Below, in pieces: positions 18,847 to 27,364 of a stretch of DNA of 64,000 nucleotides. Origin of the DNA: Zhongshania aquimaris (lineage in GTDB: Bacteria; Pseudomonadota; Gammaproteobacteria; Pseudomonadales; Spongiibacteraceae); contig NZ_JAHWDQ010000001.1 of the NCBI RefSeq assembly GCF_019312595.1, positions 868,001-932,000 of the forward strand, given 5' to 3'. Both the position numbers and the translations under genes were made by a program. The notes under the pieces are model-generated. The model saw nothing but the letters and a program-made list of their open reading frames with translations, searched no databases and was not told the origin of the DNA. The number at the start of each line of letters is the position of its first letter. Positions within the stretch are counted from its first letter, which is position 1.

Positions 18847-19999
18847 TGCCGTACTCCCTGGATTGTTTCAAACCGGAATTTGCACTTTCGGTTTCAATGT
18901 CGACGATGAAGGCGGGAATAGCGCTAAACCGATATTGGGTGGAGATAGCCGTAAACTTACCTGTCTGCGGATCTGGTCGTGCGTCGGCGTTTTTATAAAG
19001 CGCGTGATATACACCATGACAAGTGTGCCCTAAAACATGCGCAGCACCGTTTGCAGAGCCTTGACGAAGCGCTAAGGGCGCCAATTGGCCGTCAACCGCC
19101 ATAGCGTTTCGGTAACCGTACTGAACATCGTACAGCGCTTCCACAGGGGTATAGCCAGCCAAAATACCAGTAAGGCTGCCGTCGTCGCTGAAGCTAGCTT
19201 GCAGGCGAGCATCCAATAACGGCCGCTCAAGCTTCATGCTGTTCACCACGCTGTGAAAACGAACATCCACCGGATCTGTGGTCAGCACACCCGCCACAAT
19301 TCGCCCCGTAGTGCTTCCTCGAAAATCAGCGCTTTGATCTTTTGCGTATGTCGCAAATGCCAATGGCACACGCGCGGCACTGAGCTGGATCGGGTCTGCA
19401 TTCGCAGAGATTGTTACGTCGACATGCTCATCGTTGTAAATATCATCGACGTTGCTCAGTTCAAATACGATGCCCCAAGATCCAGCTAACATTTCAATTT
19501 TAAAGCCATTAGACTGCCCGGTAGACTGGAAGGAACGGCTACAACCCACAGTGCGATAAAACTGATTATCTACGCCGTTGCTGCCGGCCTGGTCATTGAA
19601 GTCCTCGGGACTATTTTTACCATCTAAATCAATACCCTCGACGACAAAGCCTGAACCCTGAACAGTTTTAAAGTACGGGTCAGGACTCCCAGCCTCCGGG
19701 TTTTGACATAGGTCTTGACCATTTTCTGCAGTACCTAGTGCTTTAGCTGCTGCCTGCAAGCGCTTTTCAAACTTCGCCTCAGACTCATTCTGGCGCCGTT
19801 TTGCACCGGATTCCAATATGTAGATCTCCTGCAAATTGCGGGCAAGCCCATCGGGGCAGGCGCCCGTCTCCTCTGCATCGGGTCCTAGTGCATAGGCAAA
19901 TTCAGAAACCACAAATCCCAGTGTGCCGTTCTGAATAGCGGCATCAGCCCAGGTAAGTGGTGCGCACAGCGATAAAATAAATATAAAGGTCTTATTCAT
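18836..19999 (-). CDS. Secreted protein of unknown function
   Basis: A 387-residue protein with a Sec signal (FIFILSLCAPLTWADA). I do not recognise the family. It has few cysteines, an Asp/Asn-rich middle (GIDLDGKNSPEDFNDQ) suggestive of calcium loops, and a C-terminal GHTCHGVYHALYKNADARP segment whose C-H pair is not a CxxCH heme site. It sits between a triheme cytochrome gene (11 bp upstream) and the DUF1592 cytochrome gene (11-bp overlap), so it is probably a dedicated component of this exported redox cluster. A periplasmic substrate-binding or catalytic role is only a guess. Confidence 0.75.
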   Translation of the reverse strand: MNKTFIFILSLCAPLTWADAAIQNGTLGFVVSEFAYALGPDAEETGACPDGLARNLQEIYILESGAKRRQNESEAKFEKRLQAAAKALGTAENGQDLCQNPEAGSPDPYFKTVQGSGFVVEGIDLDGKNSPEDFNDQAGSNGVDNQFYRTVGCSRSFQSTGQSNGFKIEMLAGSWGIVFELSNVDDIYNDEHVDVTISANADPIQLSAARVPLAFATYAKDQSADFRGSTTGRIVAGVLTTDPVDVRFHSVVNSMKLERPLLDARLQASFSDDGSLTGILAGYTPVEALYDVQYGYRNAMAVDGQLAPLALRQGSANGAAHVLGHTCHGVYHALYKNADARPDPQTGKFTAISTQYRFSAIPAFIVDIETESANSGLKQSREYGSDY

Positions 20000-20010
20000 C
20001 TAATTATTCC

Positions 20011-21288
20011 TCAGCGTTGCACTTTGACTTGCTCTGGAGAAACAGCGCCGGCCCTATTATTAAAATTTGCCCTCAAATACGTGCTGACAGCGGCAATATC
20101 GACATCGGACAGACGCTTACCAAACATTTTCATCGGGCTTCTATCTACAGAGAACGGCGGCCCAGGTAGGTGCGGACCATAGAGAATGACGTTAATCAGT
20201 GATGCGGGATCCGCCGCCTGCACAATGGGGTTTTGGTGCAGTGTTACCCCTAAGCCTTCGCTTCCAAGCCCCGTTGGCAAGTGGCATGAACCACAATGCA
20301 CCGTATAAACAATTTCCCCTTCTGCCAATTGTTCAGCCGTGCCTTCACTGCCACTTGGCGGTGATTTAGCAGGTAAACTTTTTATATACTCCGCCATTGC
20401 CAGTAAATCTTGCTCCGAAAGATAACTGCTTGAGTGCATCACAACCTCACGCATTGGCCCATGCACTATTGCCAGCGGGTTCTTGCCAGTTTTGAGAAAC
20501 GCCGCAATATCAGTCTTGCTCCAGCTAGCAAGCCCGGTATCTGCGCTGGTTAAATTGACCGCTGACCAACGCCGGTAATGCCCCAGCTTTGTTTTATCTT
20601 CTTGAATACCACCACTCAAGGCCCACGCTTCTTTTTCAGCGCCCAATACATTGCGCGGTGTGTGGCATGCGCCGCAGTGACCCGGTCCCTCAACGAGATA
20701 GGCACCGCGATTCCACTCCTCGGACGAATCCATGTTTGGCTCAAAAGTCTGAGCGTCGTGAAATAGCCACTTCCATCCGGCTAGCAATAATCGCTGGTTA
20801 TAGGGAAAACGAAGCTCATTCGCTTTGGCGGTGGCTGAAATGGGCTTTAACTCTTGTACAAACAAAAACAAAGACGCGATGTCGTCGTCTGTCAATTTGG
20901 CAAAGTCGGTATAAGGAAAAGCGGGATAAAGATGCTGCCCCATCCGGCCGACACCATATTTCATGGCTCGATAAAAATCGCCAAACTGCCACTTGCCCAA
21001 ACCGGTTTCAGGGTCGGGGGTAATATTTGTCGAATAGAGCGTTCCGAAATCGGTTTTAAACGCCACACCACCCGCAAAGGGCTGACGCTCATCACTGGTG
21101 TGACAGGCATAGCAGTTTCCCGCACGCGCTAAGTACTCACCTTGTTCAAGCGATGCATTCAGCGCGTCAAGAGCCCTGGGCTCGGGATAATCACGGTCCA
21201 ATACGTACACCGCAGCAAGAACAATGACGAGAAGAACAAAAGCACCGAGCGCGACCAGCGCAATATATTTATTAGTTTTTGATTCCAC
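20011..21288 (-). CDS. Membrane-anchored triheme cytochrome c
   Basis: A 425-residue protein with one N-terminal transmembrane anchor (ALVALGAFVLLVIVLAAVYV) and three CxxCH heme sites: CYACH at 59-63, CGACHTPRN near 207 and CGSCHLPTG near 333. The layout of three cytochrome c domains matches the cytochrome subunit of membrane alcohol, aldehyde or gluconate dehydrogenases, which pass electrons to ubiquinone or an oxidase. No dehydrogenase partner is adjacent; instead it heads the unknown/DUF1592/DUF1552 cluster and so may be that cluster's electron outlet. Confidence 0.92.
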   Translation of the reverse strand: MESKTNKYIALVALGAFVLLVIVLAAVYVLDRDYPEPRALDALNASLEQGEYLARAGNCYACHTSDERQPFAGGVAFKTDFGTLYSTNITPDPETGLGKWQFGDFYRAMKYGVGRMGQHLYPAFPYTDFAKLTDDDIASLFLFVQELKPISATAKANELRFPYNQRLLLAGWKWLFHDAQTFEPNMDSSEEWNRGAYLVEGPGHCGACHTPRNVLGAEKEAWALSGGIQEDKTKLGHYRRWSAVNLTSADTGLASWSKTDIAAFLKTGKNPLAIVHGPMREVVMHSSSYLSEQDLLAMAEYIKSLPAKSPPSGSEGTAEQLAEGEIVYTVHCGSCHLPTGLGSEGLGVTLHQNPIVQAADPASLINVILYGPHLPGPPFSVDRSPMKMFGKRLSDVDIAAVSTYLRANFNNRAGAVSPEQVKVQR

Positions 21289-21530
21289 ACCTGCACATCC
21301 AACTACCTCGGGATAGTGGCATGAAACCGCACAGGGCTGAATTGAACCTGAAATGAAGAGAAGAAAAATGCCGAGGGGAGATAAAGTGACTAGTTAAGAG
21401 AAATCAATGCATTAGACGATGTTATTGGCGGCACAATACTATCAGAACCTGAACACTATAAGGATCGACCTTAGACGCCGCCTCCCAAGCTTGTTAAATG
21501 AAAAGTGGTGCTGAAAATACCGAGAGTGAA

Positions 21531-21563
21531 AGCGGGCAACTTTCACACGACAAGTCGCCCGCT
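21531..21563 (-). terminator. Hairpin after the ADC-like gene
   Basis: AGCGGGC, a mismatch, ACTT, a 9-base loop, AAGT, a mismatch and GCCCGCT form an 11-bp stem 11 bp after the stop of the 21574-22350 gene. On the minus strand only TTTC follows, so intrinsic termination is plausible but not strong. Confidence 0.5.
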
Positions 21564-21573
21564 ACTCACGACC

Positions 21574-22350
21574 CTAGCCTTTCTTAGGCGCGCCAAACTC
21601 ACCCGGCCAACGAGAGCCGCCGATGGTGTCGGCAAAGGGCTGGAATCCGTCTGGATCTAGCGGCCCTTCGAGGGTGATACGACGATCTAAAAATATCGGC
21701 GTCCACAGATGAGCTTCGGGCTCGCTGCGCACTGGTAGCTTACTTGCCACCGGGTCCCAAGGGCTGTCGTTAAGGGTAAGTTTACCGCTCAACTTCTCCA
21801 CATAGGCGGTGCCATACTTACTGTATACACGCACCACATGAGGAGGGAAGTCATAGTCAGTCGACGCCATATCGACACCGCGCAGGCACTTAATCCACCA
21901 TTCATTGGTTTCAAACTCAGGCGGAATGTCGCCTTCGCCGGTAACTTGGCCGCTGTATTCTAAAAAGGTGTAACCGCGATGGGTCACGCTGGCACTGATG
22001 TAATCCATTAAACGAAAATACTTGGTTTCGCCGTAATACTTTGGCTGTCCCCAGCGCTCGTGACTACCGTAAATGGCAGCCTCCTGATCAATGGCAATAC
22101 CCAAGGTATACTCACCTTCAATACCGTTGTAATTGGCATCGATATTTACCACGCAGCCATACTCAGGCTCATTGAGCACCGGAAAATTGTAAATGGTTAA
22201 GGTCACCTTCGGTGTTTTACCCGGCGTGATACCGGGCGGCAATAAAGCGGCGATACTGGCGGGGTCAGTGAGGTAACTTATTTTCAGCATTGGCCAATTC
22301 AAAATATCGCCCGGCACGCCCACTGGCTTAGTCGCATTTGTCATCATCAT
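21574..22350 (-). CDS. Acetoacetate decarboxylase family protein
   Basis: A 258-residue ADC-fold protein: LKISYLTDPASIAALLPPGI is the start of the family, followed by LTIYNFPVLNEPEYGCV and YTLGIAIDQEAAIYGSHERW, then GQPKYYGETKYF, where the Schiff-base lysine of true decarboxylases is expected. Whether the lysine here is catalytic cannot be settled by eye. ADC-like proteins next to Rieske oxygenase genes occur in catabolic gene sets for terpenoid or steroid-like compounds. It lies 60 bp after the Rieske gene on the same strand, probably co-transcribed. Confidence 0.88.
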   Translation of the reverse strand: MMMTNATKPVGVPGDILNWPMLKISYLTDPASIAALLPPGITPGKTPKVTLTIYNFPVLNEPEYGCVVNIDANYNGIEGEYTLGIAIDQEAAIYGSHERWGQPKYYGETKYFRLMDYISASVTHRGYTFLEYSGQVTGEGDIPPEFETNEWWIKCLRGVDMASTDYDFPPHVVRVYSKYGTAYVEKLSGKLTLNDSPWDPVASKLPVRSEPEAHLWTPIFLDRRITLEGPLDPDGFQPFADTIGGSRWPGEFGAPKKG

Positions 22351-22410
22351 TTCCTCATTATTATTAGCATTTAAGATTCAGGTTTTTATTCTGCTATTCA
22401 CAGCCTGCCG

Positions 22411-23385
22411 TTAAGCAACATAGAACTGTTGAAACCATTTACGATACTTGGCGATGGGGCCGTCGCCATCACACAGTGTTGGGTCGTCTAAATAGACTTT
22501 GTTTTCCCAAATCGGGATATCCTGCTCCACCTGATGCACGATCTCATCGCGGAAGGCATTGGCGTATAGCTTGTGCTCATCTGACTGCTGCTTAGGCATA
22601 CTGAAGCTAAAGCGCATGTGCATACTCTGATCATCAATGGGGGTGACGGTACCCATCATGACGATTTCAAATAAGCGCGAGAATTTTTGATAGGTCTGCC
22701 CCGGCCCATATGACGAGGTTACCAAACGGCCCATATCAAAGTTTTCACCACTGCGGTCAATATTGCCGAACTCATCAATGGCCTCGGTTAAACTGTCCAT
22801 CACTGTGCTGCGCTGATAGCCAGAGATGGTGACTTCACCCACCGGCATTTCGGGTGAGGAATGCACAGTGACAAAGTGGGCAATGTCCACCGCGTTTTCG
22901 CCAGTTTCCTGAATAATCGAATTGAATTTCCAGTCGTAGACATCCATCGGCGTCCACTCGGCGGAGTGCAGCTCAGGATGGGGTTCAACCTCCCACAGCG
23001 GCTCAATCCCTTCGGGGTGATACCACGCCCAAATCATTTGGTTACATTCCACGACCGGATAGCGGACGATGGCCTGCTTACCGTCAAACTTGGGTGGCAT
23101 ATTCTTCGCGTAAGGGACTTTGGTACAAAAGCCCTCGCCGTTGTATTCCCAGGCGTGGAAGGGACAGCTAATACTCTCGCCTTTTACCACGCCACCATGA
23201 CCGAGATGCGCGCCCAAATGCGGGCAGTGGCCATTGAGCAACGACGCCACCCCAGATTCAGTGCGAAACAGCACCAGATCCCGGCCGAAATAGCGCAGCG
23301 GTTTTACATCGCCAATCTGTAATTGCGATGTATATTCAATCGCAAACCACCCAAATGGGATTGGTTTGTCATAACGCGTACCCAT
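22411..23385 (-). CDS. Rieske non-heme iron oxygenase (KshA-like)
   Basis: A 324-residue oxygenase subunit. The Rieske [2Fe-2S] ligands are in CPHLGAHLGHGG and, 17 residues later, CPFHAWEY. The mononuclear iron site is in NAVDIAHFVTVH (Asp/His/His pattern). The size and the single-component layout resemble 3-ketosteroid 9-alpha-hydroxylase KshA and relatives. It needs a reductase partner, not encoded nearby. The frame stays open to 23511, but the ATG at 23385 has GGGAGAA upstream and begins the conserved MGTRYDKPIPFGWF, so the upstream 42 residues (including a false hydrophobic stretch) are rejected. Confidence 0.92.
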   Translation of the reverse strand: MGTRYDKPIPFGWFAIEYTSQLQIGDVKPLRYFGRDLVLFRTESGVASLLNGHCPHLGAHLGHGGVVKGESISCPFHAWEYNGEGFCTKVPYAKNMPPKFDGKQAIVRYPVVECNQMIWAWYHPEGIEPLWEVEPHPELHSAEWTPMDVYDWKFNSIIQETGENAVDIAHFVTVHSSPEMPVGEVTISGYQRSTVMDSLTEAIDEFGNIDRSGENFDMGRLVTSSYGPGQTYQKFSRLFEIVMMGTVTPIDDQSMHMRFSFSMPKQQSDEHKLYANAFRDEIVHQVEQDIPIWENKVYLDDPTLCDGDGPIAKYRKWFQQFYVA

Positions 23386-23753
23386 ACTTTTCTCCCACAC
23401 CGGCCCTACCGAATAGCATGACCATAAAAAAGGTAACCATAGTGTAAAAAAAGTATAAGGTTTCCCTTTGTAGGTCAAGTAGAGATTACAAATAGGCACA
23501 TGAAAGATCATTCACTGAGCAAATGAGCGATCAAATTAGCTCGAATCGCACGTTGCTTAGCCGTTAATCGTCCAAAACTAAACAACGCAAAGCAAGCGAG
23601 CACTTTTCACCCACCGTGATCTCATATCGCAAGCACGACAAACTATCTACGACGAAATTAAGAGGTCTTGAAGTACTCCGCAACACGATATTGAAGGAGT
23701 ACTAGTGCTTATAGACGATGCCGTAATGAAAACACCTCCGATAAAGTGAAATA
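23386..23753. other. Divergent intergenic region between the Rieske and SnoaL-like genes
   Basis: The region must hold the Rieske promoter on the minus strand. A candidate is TTGACC (23473-23478) with TATACT (23452-23457), but the 15-bp spacer is short. The -10 is flanked by an imperfect dyad of GGTAACC and GGTTTCC type, a possible operator. Nothing else was recognised. Confidence 0.35.
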
Positions 23754-24305
23754 ATGAAAATGACAAAATCAACAGACGAACGACTTCACTATTTCATCGA
23801 TAAACAGGAAATATTGGAGTTGCTTAATCGGTATTGCCAAGCAGCTGACAGGCATGACCACGATGCGATGCGAGCGCTCTACCATGCTGACGCCCTTGAC
23901 GATCACGGGGCTTTCTTCAAGGGGCTGGCGACCGACTTTATCGACAAACTGCCTGACATTCAGGCGCCCATGGAAATACTTCACCACAATGTAACCACCG
24001 TAAATATCGAGATTGATGGCGACTACGCGGAGGGCGAAGTCTACATTCTAGCGTTCCACAAAGCAGCGGGGCCGGACGGCAGTATCGACGTGTTGATAGG
24101 TGGTCGCTATTTTGACAAGTACGAAAAGCGGGATGGCGAATGGAAATTCTCTCACCGCGTAGTGGTGGCAGACTGGGTAAATATCCAAGACCCTAGCATC
24201 GTCAACCTAGAGCATCCTTTTGTCGCTGGCTCTCATATCGGCTGCCCCGGGGCCGATGACCCTTCCTACACGTTTTTTAAACTCATTAAGCGGCAAACAC
24301 CTTAA
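23754..24305 (+). CDS. SnoaL-like (NTF2-fold) protein
   Basis: A 183-residue NTF2-superfamily protein of the SnoaL_4 type: DKQEILELLNRYCQAADRHD and MRALYHADALDDHGAFFKG are the conserved helix and first barrel strands, with a following HHNVTTVNIEIDGDYAEGEV core. The family includes dehydratases, isomerases and ring-hydroxylating dioxygenase small subunits; the specific reaction is unknown. It is divergent from the Rieske oxygenase gene and may act in the same catabolic route, which is inference. An ATG two codons downstream is an alternative start. Confidence 0.82.
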   Translation: MKMTKSTDERLHYFIDKQEILELLNRYCQAADRHDHDAMRALYHADALDDHGAFFKGLATDFIDKLPDIQAPMEILHHNVTTVNIEIDGDYAEGEVYILAFHKAAGPDGSIDVLIGGRYFDKYEKRDGEWKFSHRVVVADWVNIQDPSIVNLEHPFVAGSHIGCPGADDPSYTFFKLIKRQTP

Positions 24306-24379
24306 AACCATAGCGCTTTCATCATTCCAAATTCGCGATCAAGAGTTCAAGTTACTTGATTGTGATTGCAGTCCTTTGA

Positions 24380-24697
24380 GAAAACTCTGAAGGCGACTTT
24401 GTGCTAAGCACGTTTGCCAAAATAATGCTCGACACCTTTCGCAACACCGACGTTATCGGTCGACTAGGTGGCGATGAGTTCGTCGCCATGATCACTGACT
24501 CGGATCAACAAAACACCCAAGATATTTTAGACCGTTTGGCAAAAGCAGTAGCGGAAACCAACTCGTCCATGAACAAGCCCTACCAGATTGAATACAGCGT
24601 TGGCATAGAGCGCTTCGACTATGACACCGAGAAATCAGCTGAGGAGATGATCAAAGAGGCTGATACCGCAATGTACAAAAACAAAAAGGCGCGATAA
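24380..24697 (+). pseudogene. GGDEF (diguanylate cyclase) remnant
   Basis: Only the second half of a GGDEF domain is present: EGDFVLSTFAKIML aligns with the GDxxL helix, followed by RLGGDEFVAMI with an intact GGDEF loop and the C-terminal DTAMYKNKK. The first part of the domain (the D-x-x-x-F-K-x-I-N-D nucleotide and metal segment) is missing. In frame, homology continues upstream of the GTG at 24401 to a TGA at 24377-24379. It is therefore a decayed 3' fragment of a larger cyclase gene rather than a functional enzyme; translation of the 98-residue piece from GTG remains possible. Confidence 0.75.
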
Positions 24698-24735
24698 TCG
24701 AAACACTCACCGAAAAGCGATAAACACTCTATTTA

Positions 24736-25278
24736 TCAACCCTGTGCCAAAAACGCCTCATGATAAGACACTTCACCACGGGGGTATTTATCGCTAAACG
24801 ACAGCGCCTGGAAGTACTCTATCGGCGCGCCCGGATACGCTATCCCGTCAACAACCTTAAACCCAAAGCGACCATAATAAGCAGGATCGCCCAGTACCAC
24901 GCAGCCAGAAGCACCCATGGATTTAAGCGCGGCGAGAGCACTATCCATTAATTTCGACCCAACGCCGCTTCTTTGCAACTCTGGAAGAACAGATATTGGC
25001 CCGAGCCCGAACCAGCCAGCAGCGCCACTCGATATAGTGACTGGGGAAATGGCAACATGGCCAATAATGTCACCACCGACTTTAGCCACATGAGATATCG
25101 TTAGCGCGCCCTCACGACGAAGCGCATCAACAACGAACTGCTCGGTATGGTCGGTGTGAGGCGCATTTAAAAATGCCCTCTCCGTAAGCTGATGTATTAT
25201 TAGCGCATCACCAGCCCCTTCAGTGCAAATTTGAATATTCAGTTTCAACTCCTTCGATGGGTCAATGCCAGCATCCAT
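24736..25278 (-). CDS. GNAT family N-acetyltransferase (YhbS-like)
   Basis: A 180-residue GCN5-related acetyltransferase. The acetyl-CoA binding loop is in LPELQRSGVGSKLMDSALAA (Q/R-x-x-G-x-G/A). It also has GHVAISPVTIS, GLGPISVLP and VLGDPAYYGRFGF, characteristic of the YhbS-type cytoplasmic group. The acceptor is unknown. It is monocistronic. The first dozen residues (MDAGIDPSKELK) are not conserved in type, so the start could be slightly downstream. Confidence 0.88.
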   Translation of the reverse strand: MDAGIDPSKELKLNIQICTEGAGDALIIHQLTERAFLNAPHTDHTEQFVVDALRREGALTISHVAKVGGDIIGHVAISPVTISSGAAGWFGLGPISVLPELQRSGVGSKLMDSALAALKSMGASGCVVLGDPAYYGRFGFKVVDGIAYPGAPIEYFQALSFSDKYPRGEVSYHEAFLAQG

Positions 25279-25388
25279 TTATCTCGTCCTGAATGCTGAC
25301 AATAACCTTTCCCATTTTTAACAATGCTAGGAACGACACCGCTAACAGCGGCCCAGATTAAATTTCATTCTTATTTGTGTATGTCTCT

Positions 25389-25748
25389 TTAACCGTCGTA
25401 TGACTCGATTCGACAAACTTGATTACACTTTGCTGAAGTGAATTCTATAACATAGCAAAAGCGATGCGCGCTGTTGCCATATGTGGCGATGCCATTCACG
25501 GCGCCGACCTTACCGTGGGACATAACAAGATCAATTGTCAGGCTTTTGGGTTTATTTAGGCTTGCAAGGTGATCGAGAACGCCCTTTGCGGTGTTCAGCG
25601 TACCGCCCACATAATTCCACAAGGCGTCTGATACGAGGATTGTAGCTAGGAATTCACCGTCTCGTATTTCCAGTGCTACCGCAATATTCTCGGCCATCTT
25701 ATTTTTAGGCGAGTTACCGCAATCCGCACTGCGATTTACAAGCGTCAT
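25389..25748 (-). CDS. Nuclear transport factor 2-like protein
   Basis: A 119-residue protein. The pattern KNKMAENIAVALEIRDGEFL, then VSDALWNYVGG and SHGKVGAVNGIATYGNSAHR resembles small NTF2-like/SnoaL proteins in which the barrel encloses a small ligand. The specific function is unknown. It lies 20 bp after the RlpA-like gene on the same strand and may be co-transcribed with it. Confidence 0.7.
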   Translation of the reverse strand: MTLVNRSADCGNSPKNKMAENIAVALEIRDGEFLATILVSDALWNYVGGTLNTAKGVLDHLASLNKPKSLTIDLVMSHGKVGAVNGIATYGNSAHRFCYVIEFTSAKCNQVCRIESYDG

Positions 25749-25768
25749 TCACACGCCTCCTTATTGAG

Positions 25769-26218
25769 CTATTCAATGACTTCAATTTCTACTTTAATGA
25801 TGCCACTCGCGAGGTTGCCAATACTACTGAACGCTGATTTTGATAAATCGATAATACGCCCGCGAATAAATGGGCCTCGATCATTAATCCTTACAATGAC
25901 ACTTTTGCCATTCGCTACATTGCTCACTTTGACAATTTTGCCAAAGGGGAGCGTCTTATGAGCAGCGGTATTTAGCTCATGTTTATAAAATTCTCCATTT
26001 GCTGTTCTTCGAAGCTGAAATTTATCCGCATAAAAAGACGCCCGGCCGGTCTCTGTGTACGCAGTGGATTCTGAGCCCGAATCCGGGCTGAGGCGTTCAC
26101 GGCCGTCAAGCGGGCCTGAATCGGCACTAGCCGTATCCTTCGGAAGGTTGCTACAAGCAGCAATCACAAGGCCAAGCAGCGCAATGGCGAGGTATTTTAA
26201 TTCGACCTTCATTGTCAC
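25769..26218 (-). CDS. rlpA: RlpA-like double-psi beta-barrel lipoprotein
   Basis: A 149-residue lipoprotein: signal LAIALLGLVIAAC with the lipobox Cys about residue 22, a Ser/Asp-rich linker, then the DPBB domain with GRASFYADKFQLRRTANGE, the LNTAAHKTLPFGKIVKVSN core and VRINDRGPFIRGRIIDLSK. The domain matches RlpA, a septal lytic transglycosylase that cleaves denuded glycan strands. There is no SPOR domain, so septal targeting is doubtful and this is a short RlpA paralogue. The catalytic Asp is present in NDRGPF. It is divergent from the DMT transporter gene. Confidence 0.9.
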   Translation of the reverse strand: MTMKVELKYLAIALLGLVIAACSNLPKDTASADSGPLDGRERLSPDSGSESTAYTETGRASFYADKFQLRRTANGEFYKHELNTAAHKTLPFGKIVKVSNVANGKSVIVRINDRGPFIRGRIIDLSKSAFSSIGNLASGIIKVEIEVIE

Positions 26219-26388
26219 TCGATAAATAAAACTCAGGTTAAGAGGCTCTTATGGCCGCAATATTGAGAGATGATGCAGCACAATGCCATACGCGAGAGTA
26301 GACACTCACACCCTCTACAAGTTGCGGTGAATGCGAAGTCACTAGAGACCTATTATACTAGCGCACCCAACAGCGTCAGGCCGAACTT

Positions 26389-27330
26389 TTGAACAACGCG
26401 CATAAATCCGATCTGCTACTGGTGCTTGTGACCCTGCTAGCCTCTATCAGCTGGATGTTCTCAAAAGAAGCTGTGCTGCAGATGCCACCCCTGCTATTCA
26501 TGTCAATTCGGTTTTTTCTAGCGGCCTTGCTTCTCAGCTGCGCGTCTTACCGTGCCCTGGGCAAGCTGGCTGTTCACGCATGGCTGCACTCAGCGCGGGT
26601 TGGCTTAGTATTTGGTATTGCGATGTGCTTTTGGGTTACTGGTCTCGCTAAAGCAAGCCATGTTGGTGAAGCGGCGTTTTTGGCCAGCCTTGGCGTAGTG
26701 ATGGTGCCGATAATTGGACGAGCTTTATTTAAGGAAGCCATTCCCACCAGCACCTGGGTTGCCCTGCCGGTCGCGCTTATCGGTCTCGGTTTTCTGTCGC
26801 TAAGTGCGCCAATGGATCACGCCTTAAAAATAGAAACCTCCCATATTCTATTACTGTCGTCCGCGGCGCTTTTCGCCTTGTATTTCAACTTAAATGCGCG
26901 TGTCACCAATATTCAATCATTTGTTCGTGACGATGGTGAAGAAGGTAAAACGCACAAGGTTCCAGTGCTGGCCTTAACGACGATTGTTCTGGCGACTACG
27001 GGCGTAATAACCGGGCTAGCGTCAGCTATTCTTGAGCCCTGGCAACCCACAGTCTCCGATATGCATGGCGAATTAGTTGTTTGGATTCTTCTCTCAGCGA
27101 CGATTGGTACCGCCCTGCGCTTTTTAGTTCAAACCTATGCGCAGAGCCTAACGGCCAATAGCCACGGCGTCGTTATTATGGTGCTAGAACCGCTGTGGAC
27201 GACACTAATAGCGATGGCGTGGTTTGGTGAGAGCATGAACGCGAGCCAGCTAGTAGGCTGCTTATTTATTTTACTGTCATTGGTCATTAATCGCTTGAAG
27301 GCAATCACTCAGCTTTTGCGCTTAGGATAG
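26389..27330 (+). CDS. EamA/DMT family transporter
   Basis: A 313-residue inner-membrane protein with about ten hydrophobic helices arranged as two EamA repeats (LVTLLASISWMFSKEAV; LHSARVGLVFGIAMCFWVTG; then the second half from LLSSAALFALYFNLNA). It belongs to the drug/metabolite transporter superfamily, likely an efflux or exchange carrier; the substrate is unknown. The start is a TTG with a weak upstream site; no in-frame ATG occurs before the first helix, so TTG is favoured. Confidence 0.87.
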   Translation: MNNAHKSDLLLVLVTLLASISWMFSKEAVLQMPPLLFMSIRFFLAALLLSCASYRALGKLAVHAWLHSARVGLVFGIAMCFWVTGLAKASHVGEAAFLASLGVVMVPIIGRALFKEAIPTSTWVALPVALIGLGFLSLSAPMDHALKIETSHILLLSSAALFALYFNLNARVTNIQSFVRDDGEEGKTHKVPVLALTTIVLATTGVITGLASAILEPWQPTVSDMHGELVVWILLSATIGTALRFLVQTYAQSLTANSHGVVIMVLEPLWTTLIAMAWFGESMNASQLVGCLFILLSLVINRLKAITQLLRLG

Positions 27331-27364
27331 CTGCCAGCAATAAGAGCACTGTTCAAATAAAGAA

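Noticed and set aside
23386-23511. N-terminal extension of the Rieske oxygenase with an apparent membrane segment
   Set aside because: The conserved protein starts at the ATG at 23385 with a good GGGAGAA; the extension overlaps the promoter region.
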